Origin: Thiotrichales bacterium
GTDB taxonomy: Bacteria; Pseudomonadota; Gammaproteobacteria; UWMA-0217
Direction of reading: 5' to 3'
Assembly: GCA_024763135.1 (NCBI GenBank)
Contig: JANTGD010000254.1
Coordinates: 1 to 5,634, forward strand
DNA: 5,634 bases
Both the position numbers and the translations under genes were made by a program. The notes beneath the pieces were generated by a model. It was not told the DNA's origin, searched no databases, and worked only from the letters and a program-made list of their open reading frames with translations. Positions within the stretch are counted from its first letter, which is position 1, and every line of letters starts with the position of its first letter. This document shows, piece by piece, positions 1 to 5,634 of the stretch.

Positions 1-90
1 CACCATAGGACCACTATGATTCATAAAAACAAAACCACATCTAACCCCTTGATGACTCACTGATACAGACAGTTTGGGCTTGGCGGTGTA
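1..90. other. Downstream tail of the operon, no gene seen
   Basis: This short stretch follows the stop codon of the last permease on the minus strand. Read on that strand it contains a T-rich tract (complement of about 25-36). No stable GC-rich stem lies directly before it, so I cannot call an intrinsic terminator. A small inverted repeat, CATAG-N5-CTATG, lies at 4-18, but on the minus strand it comes after the T tract, which is the wrong order for a terminator of this operon. No coding potential was seen. Confidence 0.5.
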
Positions 91-1155
91 CTAGTCGCGA
101 ATCCTGAGCAGGCTCAATGCCATGGCGGCGACGCCCAGTACGCTCATCATGAGATATTCAAAGCCGTGGTCTGCTATACCACCGCCCTTTAAGAATAAAT
201 CTCTTACGACCACGAGGTAGTAGCGCAGCGGATCGAGCCATGTGATCCATTGCACGACTGTAGGCATATTCTGAATCGGAAAGGCAAAACCCGATAGTAT
301 GACCAGCGGCATAATGACGAAGAAAGCCAACAGCATGGCTTGTTGCTGGGTGCCTGCATAACTGGAAATCAGCAGACCGATACCCAGAGAGCTCATCAGA
401 TAAAGTCCGCTGCCTAAAAACAGTGCCAGGAGGTCGCCACGAAACGGCACCTCAAACCAAAACACTGCGATCGCTGTGATCAGCATGACGTCGAACAGGC
501 CAATACAGGCGACAGTCACCAGCTTGCCCAACAAAAACTCTATACGATTGAGCGGTGTGACGAGGAGACGTTCCAGCGTGCCCAGCTCGCGTTCGCGCAC
601 GATGCTCATGGCAGTCAGTACGAGCGTCGCAATCAAGACCACATTGGCCATAATGCCCGGAATAAAGTACCAGCGGTCGTCGAGGTTTGGGTTGTACCAA
701 TTGCGTGCCAGTAATTCGATGGGAAGGATGTCGCTGCCGGCTTGCTGCACCAGTGCGCGGTTGAGTTGCCCGAGAATCACCTGCGCGCTGTTCGAATCGC
801 TGCCATCGGCAATCAATTGTATCGCCGGTCGTTGAGGGAAGTCTGCCGCAAAATGGAGGATCGCGCGGATCTTTCCATGCGTCATGGCCTGCTGGGCTTC
901 CCGCATGCTCGCATAGTGGCTGAGCCGATAGTGTTGGGTTGCGGTTACGGTTGCCAGTAAGGCACGTGTTGTGGCTGTTTGCGCCTGATCAACGCTGCCG
1001 ATATGGGCGTAGCGCACATCGAAGGTGGCGGCATAACCAAATACCACCAGCTGAATCAGGGGGGGAACCACGACGAAAAAACGCATGCGGGGGTCGCGTA
1101 ATAACAGCAGGAATTCCTTGCGTAGCAGCGCACGAAAGCGGATGAACGCGGTCAT
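91..1155 (-). CDS. ybhR: ABC-2 type permease, YbhR-like (inner-membrane exporter subunit)
   Basis: A 354-residue inner-membrane subunit of an ABC-2 exporter. It should pair with the preceding permease to form the channel driven by the two ATPases. Layout: a cytoplasmic N-terminus with RKEFLLLLRDPRMR (12-25), TM1 about 26-44, a large periplasmic domain about 45-163, then five membrane segments near 164-184, 210-233, 241-264, 271-292 and 333-350. The periplasmic RNWYNPNLDDRW (151-162) closely matches E. coli YbhR. The cytoplasmic coupling motif RERELGTLERLLVTPL (187-202) and LSGFAFPIQNMP (287-298) are canonical for ABC-2 permeases. The length is close to E. coli YbhR (about 368). I chose the ATG at 1155 because it overlaps the upstream stop as ATGA. 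The frame can be extended to a TTG at 1242, but that adds 29 unlike residues inside the neighbouring gene. A weak GGGAT stretch is the only ribosome-site candidate, so translation is probably coupled. The substrate is unknown. Confidence 0.93.
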   Translation of the reverse strand: MTAFIRFRALLRKEFLLLLRDPRMRFFVVVPPLIQLVVFGYAATFDVRYAHIGSVDQAQTATTRALLATVTATQHYRLSHYASMREAQQAMTHGKIRAILHFAADFPQRPAIQLIADGSDSNSAQVILGQLNRALVQQAGSDILPIELLARNWYNPNLDDRWYFIPGIMANVVLIATLVLTAMSIVRERELGTLERLLVTPLNRIEFLLGKLVTVACIGLFDVMLITAIAVFWFEVPFRGDLLALFLGSGLYLMSSLGIGLLISSYAGTQQQAMLLAFFVIMPLVILSGFAFPIQNMPTVVQWITWLDPLRYYLVVVRDLFLKGGGIADHGFEYLMMSVLGVAAMALSLLRIRD

Positions 1156-2258
1156 GACAGCAATCCCAGCCTGCGTGCTTTGACCAAGGTGACGCGCAAC
1201 AGCACGACGAGTATCAGTACCAATGGCAGGGTGACTGACCAAAGCATCAGCGGTGAGAGGCCTTTGAGAAAAATGGCCTTGGAAAGCGCCACGTAATAGC
1301 GCGCGGGCACCGCATAGGTGAGGTATTGCAGGACCAGGGGCATGTTTTCAATAGCAAAGATGAATCCTGACAGCAGGAAAGCGGGCAAAAAGGTTTGAAT
1401 GAGCGCAATCTGGCTGGCAAGCAGTTGATTGCCGGCAATGATCGAGATCATCGCGCCCTGCAGCATCACTACGAGCAGAAACAGCGCGGAAACGCCAATC
1501 AAACCCATGAGTCCGCCCCGCAGTGGCACGTCAAACACCCACACTGCGGCCGCTGTGGCAACGCCTAAGTCGACCAAGCCGAGCACGAAGTAGGGCGCCA
1601 GTTTTCCAAGCAAAAACTCGTTGCGCGTCAGCGGCGTGGTACGCAGCATGACCAGGTTGCCGAGCTCCATCTCGCGTGCGATGGTCAGGGAGGTCATCAG
1701 CGCACCGATCACGGCCATAACCAATGCGATGACTCCCGGTACGATGGCCAGGCGGCTTTCTCGCGTTTCATTGAAAAATACCCGGTCTTCGAGCTGTAGC
1801 GGTGGCGTTTTTCCGCTGGCTTGCAGGGCGAGAGAGCGGATGAGTAACTGCGCATAGTTATGCATCAGGCGTGCCGTATTGGCGTCCACACCATCGATGA
1901 GTAATTGTATCCGAGCGTCACCCTGGCGCAGTCTTGGGGCATAGTCGGCAGGAATCAGCAAGGCTGCCCAGAGATCGCCGCGTTGCAGGGCGACACGCAC
2001 GGATTGACGATCGGTATAGCCGCCCTGTACGTCAAAGGCATGGCTGGCCGCGAAATGAGCACTCAGGTCACGGCTGGCTGCGGTGCCTGACTCATCAACG
2101 ATTGCGATCGGAGCGGCGGTGATGTCCAGGCGGATGGCATACCCAAACAGAAACAGCAGCATCGTCGGCATTAAGAGCATGAGTGCCAGGCTGCGAGGGT
2201 CGCGCAGCAGATGCCACCATTCTTTTCGCGCCATGGCACGCACATGCTGTAGATTCAT
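1152..2258 (-). CDS. ybhS: ABC-2 type permease, YbhS-like (inner-membrane exporter subunit)
   Basis: A 368-residue ABC-2 permease, a paralogue of the following gene and the likely second half of a heterodimeric channel. Layout: cytoplasmic RKEWWHLLRDPRS (11-23), TM1 about 24-43, a periplasmic domain about 44-170, then membrane segments near 171-193, 217-240, 250-274, 282-302 and 337-356, and a basic C-terminus. LLSGFIFAIENMPLVLQ (295-311) followed by PARYYV (318-323) matches E. coli YbhS (about 377 residues). The stretch between TM2 and TM3 reads AREMELGNLVMLRTTPL (194-210). The usual family pattern is GT-x-E at this point, so the threonine and glutamate are replaced by Asn201 and Val203. The start ATG overlaps the TGA of ATPase 2 as ATGA, and the stop overlaps the next ATG in the same way. 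No Shine-Dalgarno is seen before the start, which suggests coupling. The YbhS-type assignment is strong. What is exported is not shown by the sequence. Confidence 0.93.
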   Translation of the reverse strand: MNLQHVRAMARKEWWHLLRDPRSLALMLLMPTMLLFLFGYAIRLDITAAPIAIVDESGTAASRDLSAHFAASHAFDVQGGYTDRQSVRVALQRGDLWAALLIPADYAPRLRQGDARIQLLIDGVDANTARLMHNYAQLLIRSLALQASGKTPPLQLEDRVFFNETRESRLAIVPGVIALVMAVIGALMTSLTIAREMELGNLVMLRTTPLTRNEFLLGKLAPYFVLGLVDLGVATAAAVWVFDVPLRGGLMGLIGVSALFLLVVMLQGAMISIIAGNQLLASQIALIQTFLPAFLLSGFIFAIENMPLVLQYLTYAVPARYYVALSKAIFLKGLSPLMLWSVTLPLVLILVVLLRVTLVKARRLGLLS

Positions 2259-3247
2259 GTCGGCGTGCTATCGGATTCGAGCAATGTCACGAAAATATCC
2301 TCCAAGCTGGGCGCGGCGGTGTCGATGCTGACTGCCTGCACGCCCCTCTGCCGCAGTTGCGTCAGCAAACGTTCGCGAAACGGTTTGACCTCCGTGCCGG
2401 CCTTGAGTCGTAGGCGGAGGTACCCCGCATGGGGAAAAATTTCCTGGATTTCAGGCCAGTCTGCGAGCCAGCCTGCGCACTCGGCGCAGTTCGGGCCGCG
2501 GATTTCCAACAGCGGTGTTGGTAGCGGCTGCGATAGCATGGACTCGGGACTGCCTTCGGCAATGATCCGCCCCGCATGCATCATTGCGAGCCGGTCGCAA
2601 TACGCCGCCTCATCCATGTAGTGAGTGGTCACCAAAATGGCAATCCCTGAGCTCGCAAGGGTGTAGATCAGTTCCCAGAATTGTTGTCTGGCAAGGGGGT
2701 CAACACCGGAGGTCGGTTCATCGAGAAACAAAATGCGTGGCTCATGCAGCAGCGCTGCGGCCAGATCGAGTCGCCGCCGGAAGCCCAGGGGCAGTGCCGC
2801 TGAGGTCCGGTCCGCCACCGCGTGCAGGCTCAACACGTCAAGTGCCCAGGCGACGCGCGCCTGTTGGCGTTGATGCGATAGCCCATACAGACCAGCTTGC
2901 ATGACCAGGTTTTCCCGCACGCTCAGTTCGCCATACAGAGCAAAATGCTGCGTGACATAACCCAATTGTGCACGCGCCCGGCGGGGATGACGGACCATAT
3001 CCACATCAGCCAGGCGGATGTGTCCTGCACTGGGGGGTAGCAGTCCGCACAGCATGCGAATGGTGGTGGTTTTTCCCGCGCCATTGGCACCCAACAGACC
3101 AAAAACCTCACCCGCGGCAATGGACAGATTGAGCGCTTGGACCGCGGTAAATGTACCAAAACGGCGGGTGAGCTGCTCAGCAGCCAGAATCGTGGATTTT
3201 CCCGCAGGGTTGAGTGCTGGTGAGGGCGGAGCGTGTCTGCTATTCAT
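2255..3247 (-). CDS. ybhF: ABC transporter ATPase 2, equivalent to the C-terminal half of YbhF
   Basis: A 330-residue cytoplasmic ATP-binding subunit that would power the two downstream permeases. Motifs in order: Walker A GANGAGKT (53-60), Q-loop Gln100, ABC signature LPLGF (152-156), Walker B ILFLDE (172-177), D-loop GVD (181-183), and H-loop TTHYMDEA with His209. The C-terminal region after about 245 is the extra domain common in DrrA/NatA-type ATPases. It carries a CxxC pair, Cys254 and Cys257, of unknown meaning. The signature departs from LSGGQ, but the second half of E. coli YbhF has the same LPLGF form, so this is a lineage trait and not damage. The gene lies in frame with ATPase 1, separated by a TAG and two codons (CAT CAC). 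There is no good Shine-Dalgarno before its ATG. The N-terminal 20 or so residues, rich in Pro and Ala, resemble the linker between the YbhF halves. I use the symbol for the homologous half only. Confidence 0.93.
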   Translation of the reverse strand: MNSRHAPPSPALNPAGKSTILAAEQLTRRFGTFTAVQALNLSIAAGEVFGLLGANGAGKTTTIRMLCGLLPPSAGHIRLADVDMVRHPRRARAQLGYVTQHFALYGELSVRENLVMQAGLYGLSHQRQQARVAWALDVLSLHAVADRTSAALPLGFRRRLDLAAALLHEPRILFLDEPTSGVDPLARQQFWELIYTLASSGIAILVTTHYMDEAAYCDRLAMMHAGRIIAEGSPESMLSQPLPTPLLEIRGPNCAECAGWLADWPEIQEIFPHAGYLRLRLKAGTEVKPFRERLLTQLRQRGVQAVSIDTAAPSLEDIFVTLLESDSTPT

Positions 3248-3253
3248 GTGATG

Positions 3254-4225
3254 CTAATGGCTACCGGGAGACGTCGGGGCAGTTTCCCGCAGCGCGAGTT
3301 CGCGTAGCACCGTTTCCTGCAGACTGGCGGGCGCCGGCTCGATTTGGCAATGCGGGTCGATGCGCTTGATCTCGGAGATAACCGTGTTCAGTGCCACATC
3401 AGCTGCTACCCAGAGTGTTGCTTGTTGCCCACGTGGGAAGACCAGTTCGACGCCCGGTAAACTGCGAAGCCTGTCGAGGGTTTCACGCAGGTGGTGTCCA
3501 GTAAGACGCAGGGCCTGCGCATCCGAGGTTTGAGCCAGGGCTTGTGGTGTGCCTTGTCGCGAGAGTCGACCGTTCTCCAGGAGCCCTACGCGATCGCAGC
3601 GCTCCGCTTCGTCGAGATTGGCGGTGGCATAGAGAATGGCCACACCCTCAGCACGCACCGCGCTGAGTAATTGCCAGAAGGCTCGTCGGGAGACGGGATC
3701 GACACCGGTCGTCGGCTCGTCGAGAAACATAGCCTGTGGTTCACTGATGAGCGCACAGGCCAGAGCGAGTTTCTGCATCATCCCCCCAGACAGCTGGCCG
3801 GCTCGACGTCCGGTAAATGCCTGCATACCAGTGCGACCCAGCAGGTCGCGAATCTTTTGTTGTGTAGTCTGGGCACTCAGTCCATGCAGATCAGCAAAGA
3901 ATTCCAGATTTTCTTGTACCGAAAGATCGGGGTACAGACCGAAGCCCTGGGGCATATACGCAAGGCGGTGGCGTAGGGTGGGGTCGGTCATGGGGTGTCC
4001 GAGTAGCCGCGCACTGCCGGCATCGGGGGTGAGTTGGCCTACCCCGATACGCAGTAAGGTGCTTTTTCCAGCGCCGTCAGCGCCGACCAACCCGTAGATT
4101 TCACCCTGCCCGACACTCAGTGAAACGGACTTCAAGACGCGTTGTGCGCCGTAGGCGAAGCCAATCCCCGCCAGCTCGATAACCGCTGCGGAGGCAGTGG
4201 TGCTTGATTCAGTCTGGGCTGGCAT
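3254..4225 (-). CDS. ybhF: ABC transporter ATPase 1, equivalent to the N-terminal half of YbhF
   Basis: A 323-residue cytoplasmic ATP-binding subunit, the probable heterodimer partner of the next gene. Motifs: Walker A GADGAGKS (48-55), Q-loop MPQ with Gln93, signature LSGGM (145-149), Walker B MFLDE (166-170), D-loop GVD (174-176). The H-loop reads YATANLDEAE, so Ala202 stands where the switch histidine should be. E. coli YbhF also lacks this histidine in its N-terminal half, as I recall its sequence (STSYLDEAE). A C-terminal accessory domain runs from about 237. I chose the ATG at 4225, which overlaps the adaptor gene by 17 bases. A TTG at 4246 would add seven residues and has no better ribosome site. 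The gene ends in TAG, with ATPase 2 in the same frame two codons later. Readthrough would give a fused protein of about 656 residues, against about 578 for E. coli YbhF. I use the symbol for the homologous half only. Confidence 0.92.
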   Translation of the reverse strand: MPAQTESSTTASAAVIELAGIGFAYGAQRVLKSVSLSVGQGEIYGLVGADGAGKSTLLRIGVGQLTPDAGSARLLGHPMTDPTLRHRLAYMPQGFGLYPDLSVQENLEFFADLHGLSAQTTQQKIRDLLGRTGMQAFTGRRAGQLSGGMMQKLALACALISEPQAMFLDEPTTGVDPVSRRAFWQLLSAVRAEGVAILYATANLDEAERCDRVGLLENGRLSRQGTPQALAQTSDAQALRLTGHHLRETLDRLRSLPGVELVFPRGQQATLWVAADVALNTVISEIKRIDPHCQIEPAPASLQETVLRELALRETAPTSPGSH

Positions 4226-5225
4226 GCTCGGCAGTGCCGACTTCAAGCAACAGATCGACAGGCATGCCCAGCTTCAGGCGGCCAGCGGGGTTATCAATAT
4301 CGATCTTGATGCGATAGACCAGATCAACACGCAATGCGTGGGTTTCCACAGTTTTCGGAGTAAACTCGGCGCGTGGCGAAATAAAACTTAAGGTACCTCT
4401 GAGCGGCTCGTGCAAACCATCCGCATGCACCTCGACGGGGGCTCCGAGGGTGACCCGACTGAGGTCGGATTCATTGAGATAGGCTCTAATCCACGGCCGC
4501 GCCAAGGTATCGATTTCAAACACGGGCTGGCCAACCGCTACGACATTGCCAGCTTCGCTGAGGCGTGCACTGATCGTTCCGGCGGCAGGTGCGTACAGCT
4601 GGGTATAAGCCAAGCGCTGCTGCGCGGTTTCAAGCGCAGCTTCGCGAACCGCCAATTCGGCACGTGCCCGTTCAATGTCTTCTTTACGTGGCCCGATACG
4701 CAGTAACTCCAGTTGCGCTTGTGCTTGCGCCTGAGCCGCGTGAGCGGCACGTTGCTCCGCAATACTGCGATCGACCTGTTCCTGGCTGGTGAGTTTTCTT
4801 TTGGCCAGATCGCGCTGCCGTCGGACCTCCACAGTGGCGAGTTGCAGGCGTGCCTCGGCCTGCTGTAACGCGGCCTTTGCGACATCGATTTCCTGGGGGC
4901 GACTGCCTGCCAGCAGAGCCGCGAGGCTGGCGGCCGCGGCATCGCGCTGGGCCTGCGCGGCGGCCAACGCAAGTTTGAGATCGCGCTCATCGAGACTGGC
5001 GAGTGCTTGCCCCTCCCGCACGGCAGATCCCTCGTCGGTTTGCAGGCGGGCAATTCGACCGGAGACCAAGAAGCCGGGGCGTAGCTGTCTCGCTTCAACT
5101 GTTCCCGAAAGGCGCAGAGTGCTTTCGGGCGTGCTTTTGGAGAACATGCCAGAGTAATACAGCAGGCCTGCGCCGACCGCGAGCACAAGGAGCAACAAAA
5201 ATGCAAATCGGTAGCCTTTCGTCAT
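4209..5225 (-). CDS. ybhG: Periplasmic adaptor (membrane fusion protein), HlyD family, YbhG-like
   Basis: A 338-residue adaptor that would be anchored in the inner membrane and bridge the ABC channel to a TolC-type outer-membrane duct. Layout: a short basic N-terminus and one membrane anchor (about 7-27) with no lipobox cysteine, then the first half of the lipoyl-like domain (about 38-80, with SGTVEARQLRPGFLVSGRI). An Ala/Gln/Arg-rich alpha-helical hairpin follows (about 81-205). The second lipoyl half (about 206-240) contains APAAGTISARLSEAGNVV, and a beta-barrel domain occupies about 241-327. FISPRAEFTPKTVET (281-295) followed by DLVYRIKI (301-308) is almost the same as in E. coli YbhG (about 332 residues), which makes the assignment strong. 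The start is the first ATG after an in-frame stop at 5258-5256. No Shine-Dalgarno precedes it. Instead the ATG overlaps the TGA of a short upstream ORF. No outer-membrane partner gene is present in the window. Confidence 0.95.
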   Translation of the reverse strand: MTKGYRFAFLLLLVLAVGAGLLYYSGMFSKSTPESTLRLSGTVEARQLRPGFLVSGRIARLQTDEGSAVREGQALASLDERDLKLALAAAQAQRDAAAASLAALLAGSRPQEIDVAKAALQQAEARLQLATVEVRRQRDLAKRKLTSQEQVDRSIAEQRAAHAAQAQAQAQLELLRIGPRKEDIERARAELAVREAALETAQQRLAYTQLYAPAAGTISARLSEAGNVVAVGQPVFEIDTLARPWIRAYLNESDLSRVTLGAPVEVHADGLHEPLRGTLSFISPRAEFTPKTVETHALRVDLVYRIKIDIDNPAGRLKLGMPVDLLLEVGTAEHASPD

Positions 5226-5296
5226 GAGCGTATTATGTAATCGAAATGGATTGTCTTAGTCACAATGGTTGCGTCAGTTCTTGTGCAATCATTCAT
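5222..5296 (-). CDS. Candidate 24-codon leader ORF coupled to the adaptor gene
   Basis: This short open frame (24 residues, starting MNDCTRTDAT and ending IIRS) begins just after the strongest ribosome-binding site in the window and stops in a TGA that overlaps the adaptor ATG as ATGA, the same junction style used between the later genes. I do not recognise the peptide. It has no signal peptide, membrane segment or run of one amino acid that would suggest classic amino-acid attenuation. A second ATG at 5292, in another frame, has better spacing from the Shine-Dalgarno (6 bases after AGGAG instead of 2) but encodes only 10 residues, ending at 5260. Either could be the real product, or the frame may simply deliver ribosomes to the adaptor start, which lacks its own site. 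It could also be the remnant of a lost upstream gene. Confidence 0.35.
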   Translation of the reverse strand: MNDCTRTDATIVTKTIHFDYIIRS

Positions 5297-5298
5297 TT

Positions 5299-5306
5299 CT
5301 CCTCCC
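5299..5306 (-). promoter_or_regulatory. Strong Shine-Dalgarno upstream of the leader ORF
   Basis: On the minus strand this reads GGGAGGAG, a near-ideal match to the 16S rRNA anti-Shine-Dalgarno. It is 74 bases before the adaptor ATG, too far to serve it directly. It fits the ATGs at 5296 (short spacing) and 5292 (good spacing). None of the five larger genes has a comparable site. Confidence 0.6.
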
Positions 5307-5341
5307 ACCGGTGCCGGATATTGATACCTCAGAGTTTATGC

Positions 5342-5354
5342 ACGCTCGTAGCGT
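5342..5354. promoter_or_regulatory. Perfect dyad ACGCT-CGT-AGCGT, possible operator
   Basis: A 13-base inverted repeat with 5-base arms sits upstream of the strong ribosome site. A TAGAAT hexamer on the minus strand (5364-5359), one base off the sigma-70 -10 consensus, would place a transcription start inside the dyad. No acceptable -35 box lies 16-18 bases further upstream, so the promoter is only a guess. The dyad could also be a chance match or an RNA hairpin in the leader. Confidence 0.2.
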
Positions 5355-5609
5355 CGGTATTCTACGCGATATGAGCAATTGATGCGGATGGAGTGTCTTC
5401 GCAGACTGGCTGGGTTCGGGGCTGCGCAGTGACGGTTGTCATTGTATCTGTGACCCGCGGATTTAGAAAATAGGCAGGCTTCGTGGTCCGGCAGTCACCT
5501 AAACAGGGTGTGTTGTCGGCAAGCAACCCCATTGAATCTAAAAACCTCAGTTGGATCACAAAAGTCCACGCAAGCTCTTGGTGCACCTGGCAAATCAGAA
5601 AAACCTCTC

Positions 5610-5626
5610 ATCACCAATAAGGTGAT
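5610..5626. repeat. Inverted repeat ATCACC-AATAA-GGTGAT
   Basis: Perfect 6-base arms around a 5-base centre. Read on the minus strand it is followed, after GAGAGG, by five T residues, so it could be a weak terminator of a gene to the right. The gap between stem and T tract and the low stability argue against that. A regulator site is the alternative. A looser relative, CACCT-N5-GGGTG, lies at 5496-5510. Confidence 0.25.
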
Positions 5627-5634
5627 CACGAGTT

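Larger units (their letters stand above)
5307..5634. other. Upstream intergenic region of the operon
   Basis: About 330 bases with no gene I can support. It contains the dyads at 5342-5354 and 5610-5626, an overlapping CGTAG-N10-CTACG inverted repeat (5347-5366), and -10-like hexamers on the minus strand at 5364-5359 (TAGAAT) and at about 5446-5441 (TACAAT). None of the hexamers has a good -35 partner. A 9-base direct repeat, AAAAACCTC, occurs at 5540-5548 and 5599-5607. A 74-codon minus-strand frame (5586-5362) begins with GTG, has no ribosome site and has no recognisable motif. I saw no tRNA, insertion sequence or regulator gene. The operon promoter is most likely here. Confidence 0.5.

Noticed and set aside
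1..90. Intrinsic terminator after the last permease gene
   Set aside because: A T-rich tract is present, but no stem-loop directly precedes it. The CATAG/CTATG repeat is on the wrong side of the T tract.
476..835. A 119-codon plus-strand frame opposite the YbhR-like permease
   Set aside because: It is antisense to a well-supported membrane protein, has no motif and has no ribosome site I could find.
1156..1242. N-terminal extension of the YbhR-like permease to a TTG at 1242
   Set aside because: It would add 29 polar residues inside the preceding gene. The ATG at 1155 gives the ATGA overlap and a length close to the family.
3636..4097. A 153-codon plus-strand open frame opposite ATPase 1
   Set aside because: It lies fully antisense to a strongly supported ABC ATPase with all its motifs. 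Its translation is Ser/Arg/Pro-rich with no recognisable domain, as expected of a shadow frame.
4226..4246. TTG start for ATPase 1 at 4246
   Set aside because: TTG is a poor start with no Shine-Dalgarno before it. The ATG at 4225 is seven residues downstream, still ahead of the ABC domain. I prefer it but cannot exclude the TTG.
4538..5206. A 222-codon minus-strand frame overlapping the adaptor
   Set aside because: It is a different reading frame of the adaptor's Ala/Gln/Arg-rich hairpin region. It has no domain, and the adaptor frame matches YbhG clearly.
5362..5586. A 74-codon minus-strand frame in the upstream region
   Set aside because: It starts with GTG, has no ribosome-binding site, shows no motif or membrane segment, and ends far from the operon start. 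Chance openness is the simpler reading.
5540..5607. 9-base direct repeat AAAAACCTC (5540-5548 and 5599-5607) as an insertion-sequence or attachment-site trace
   Set aside because: It is too short and A-rich, with no transposase, terminal inverted repeats or target duplication around it.
5454..5634. A plus-strand frame open to the right edge of the window
   Set aside because: It has no stop after 5453 in this frame, but no ATG, no ribosome site and no recognisable protein family. It could only be assessed with sequence beyond 5634.

Overview
The window holds one compact minus-strand operon for an ABC-type export system with a periplasmic adaptor, of the YbhG-YbhF-YbhS-YbhR kind known from Escherichia coli. 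The base composition (moderately high GC), the adaptor plus inner-membrane exporter design and the close motif matches to the E. coli proteins point to a Gram-negative proteobacterium, probably gamma or beta. I cannot name the genus.

Layout, read right to left along the transcript. Positions 5634 to about 5297 are a non-coding upstream region with a few small dyads. A very good Shine-Dalgarno (5306-5299) follows and leads into a 24-codon open frame (5296-5222) whose TGA overlaps the ATG of the adaptor gene. Next come the HlyD-family adaptor (5225-4209), ABC ATPase 1 (4225-3254), ABC ATPase 2 (3247-2255), a YbhS-like ABC-2 permease (2258-1152) and a YbhR-like ABC-2 permease (1155-91). Positions 90-1 are a short downstream tail with no gene and no convincing terminator.

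How the parts fit: the two permeases should form the inner-membrane channel, the two ATPases should pair as a heterodimer beneath it, and the adaptor should link the channel across the periplasm to an outer-membrane duct of the TolC type. No outer-membrane factor and no regulator gene is present, so both must be encoded elsewhere or beyond the edges. The substrate cannot be read from the sequence. E. coli relatives have been linked to drug and sodium/lithium efflux.

Most interesting points: (1) The two ATPases match the two halves of the single E. coli YbhF protein. Here they lie in the same reading frame and are separated only by one TAG codon and two further codons. (2) Their defects are complementary. 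ATPase 1 lacks the H-loop histidine but has a canonical signature motif, while ATPase 2 has the histidine but a degenerate LPLGF signature. A heterodimer would therefore have one consensus and one degenerate ATP site. (3) The only strong ribosome-binding site in the cassette belongs to an unannotated leader-sized ORF coupled by ATGA overlap to the adaptor. Apart from the leader ORF and these details the operon is a known type, and I do not claim a wholly new system.
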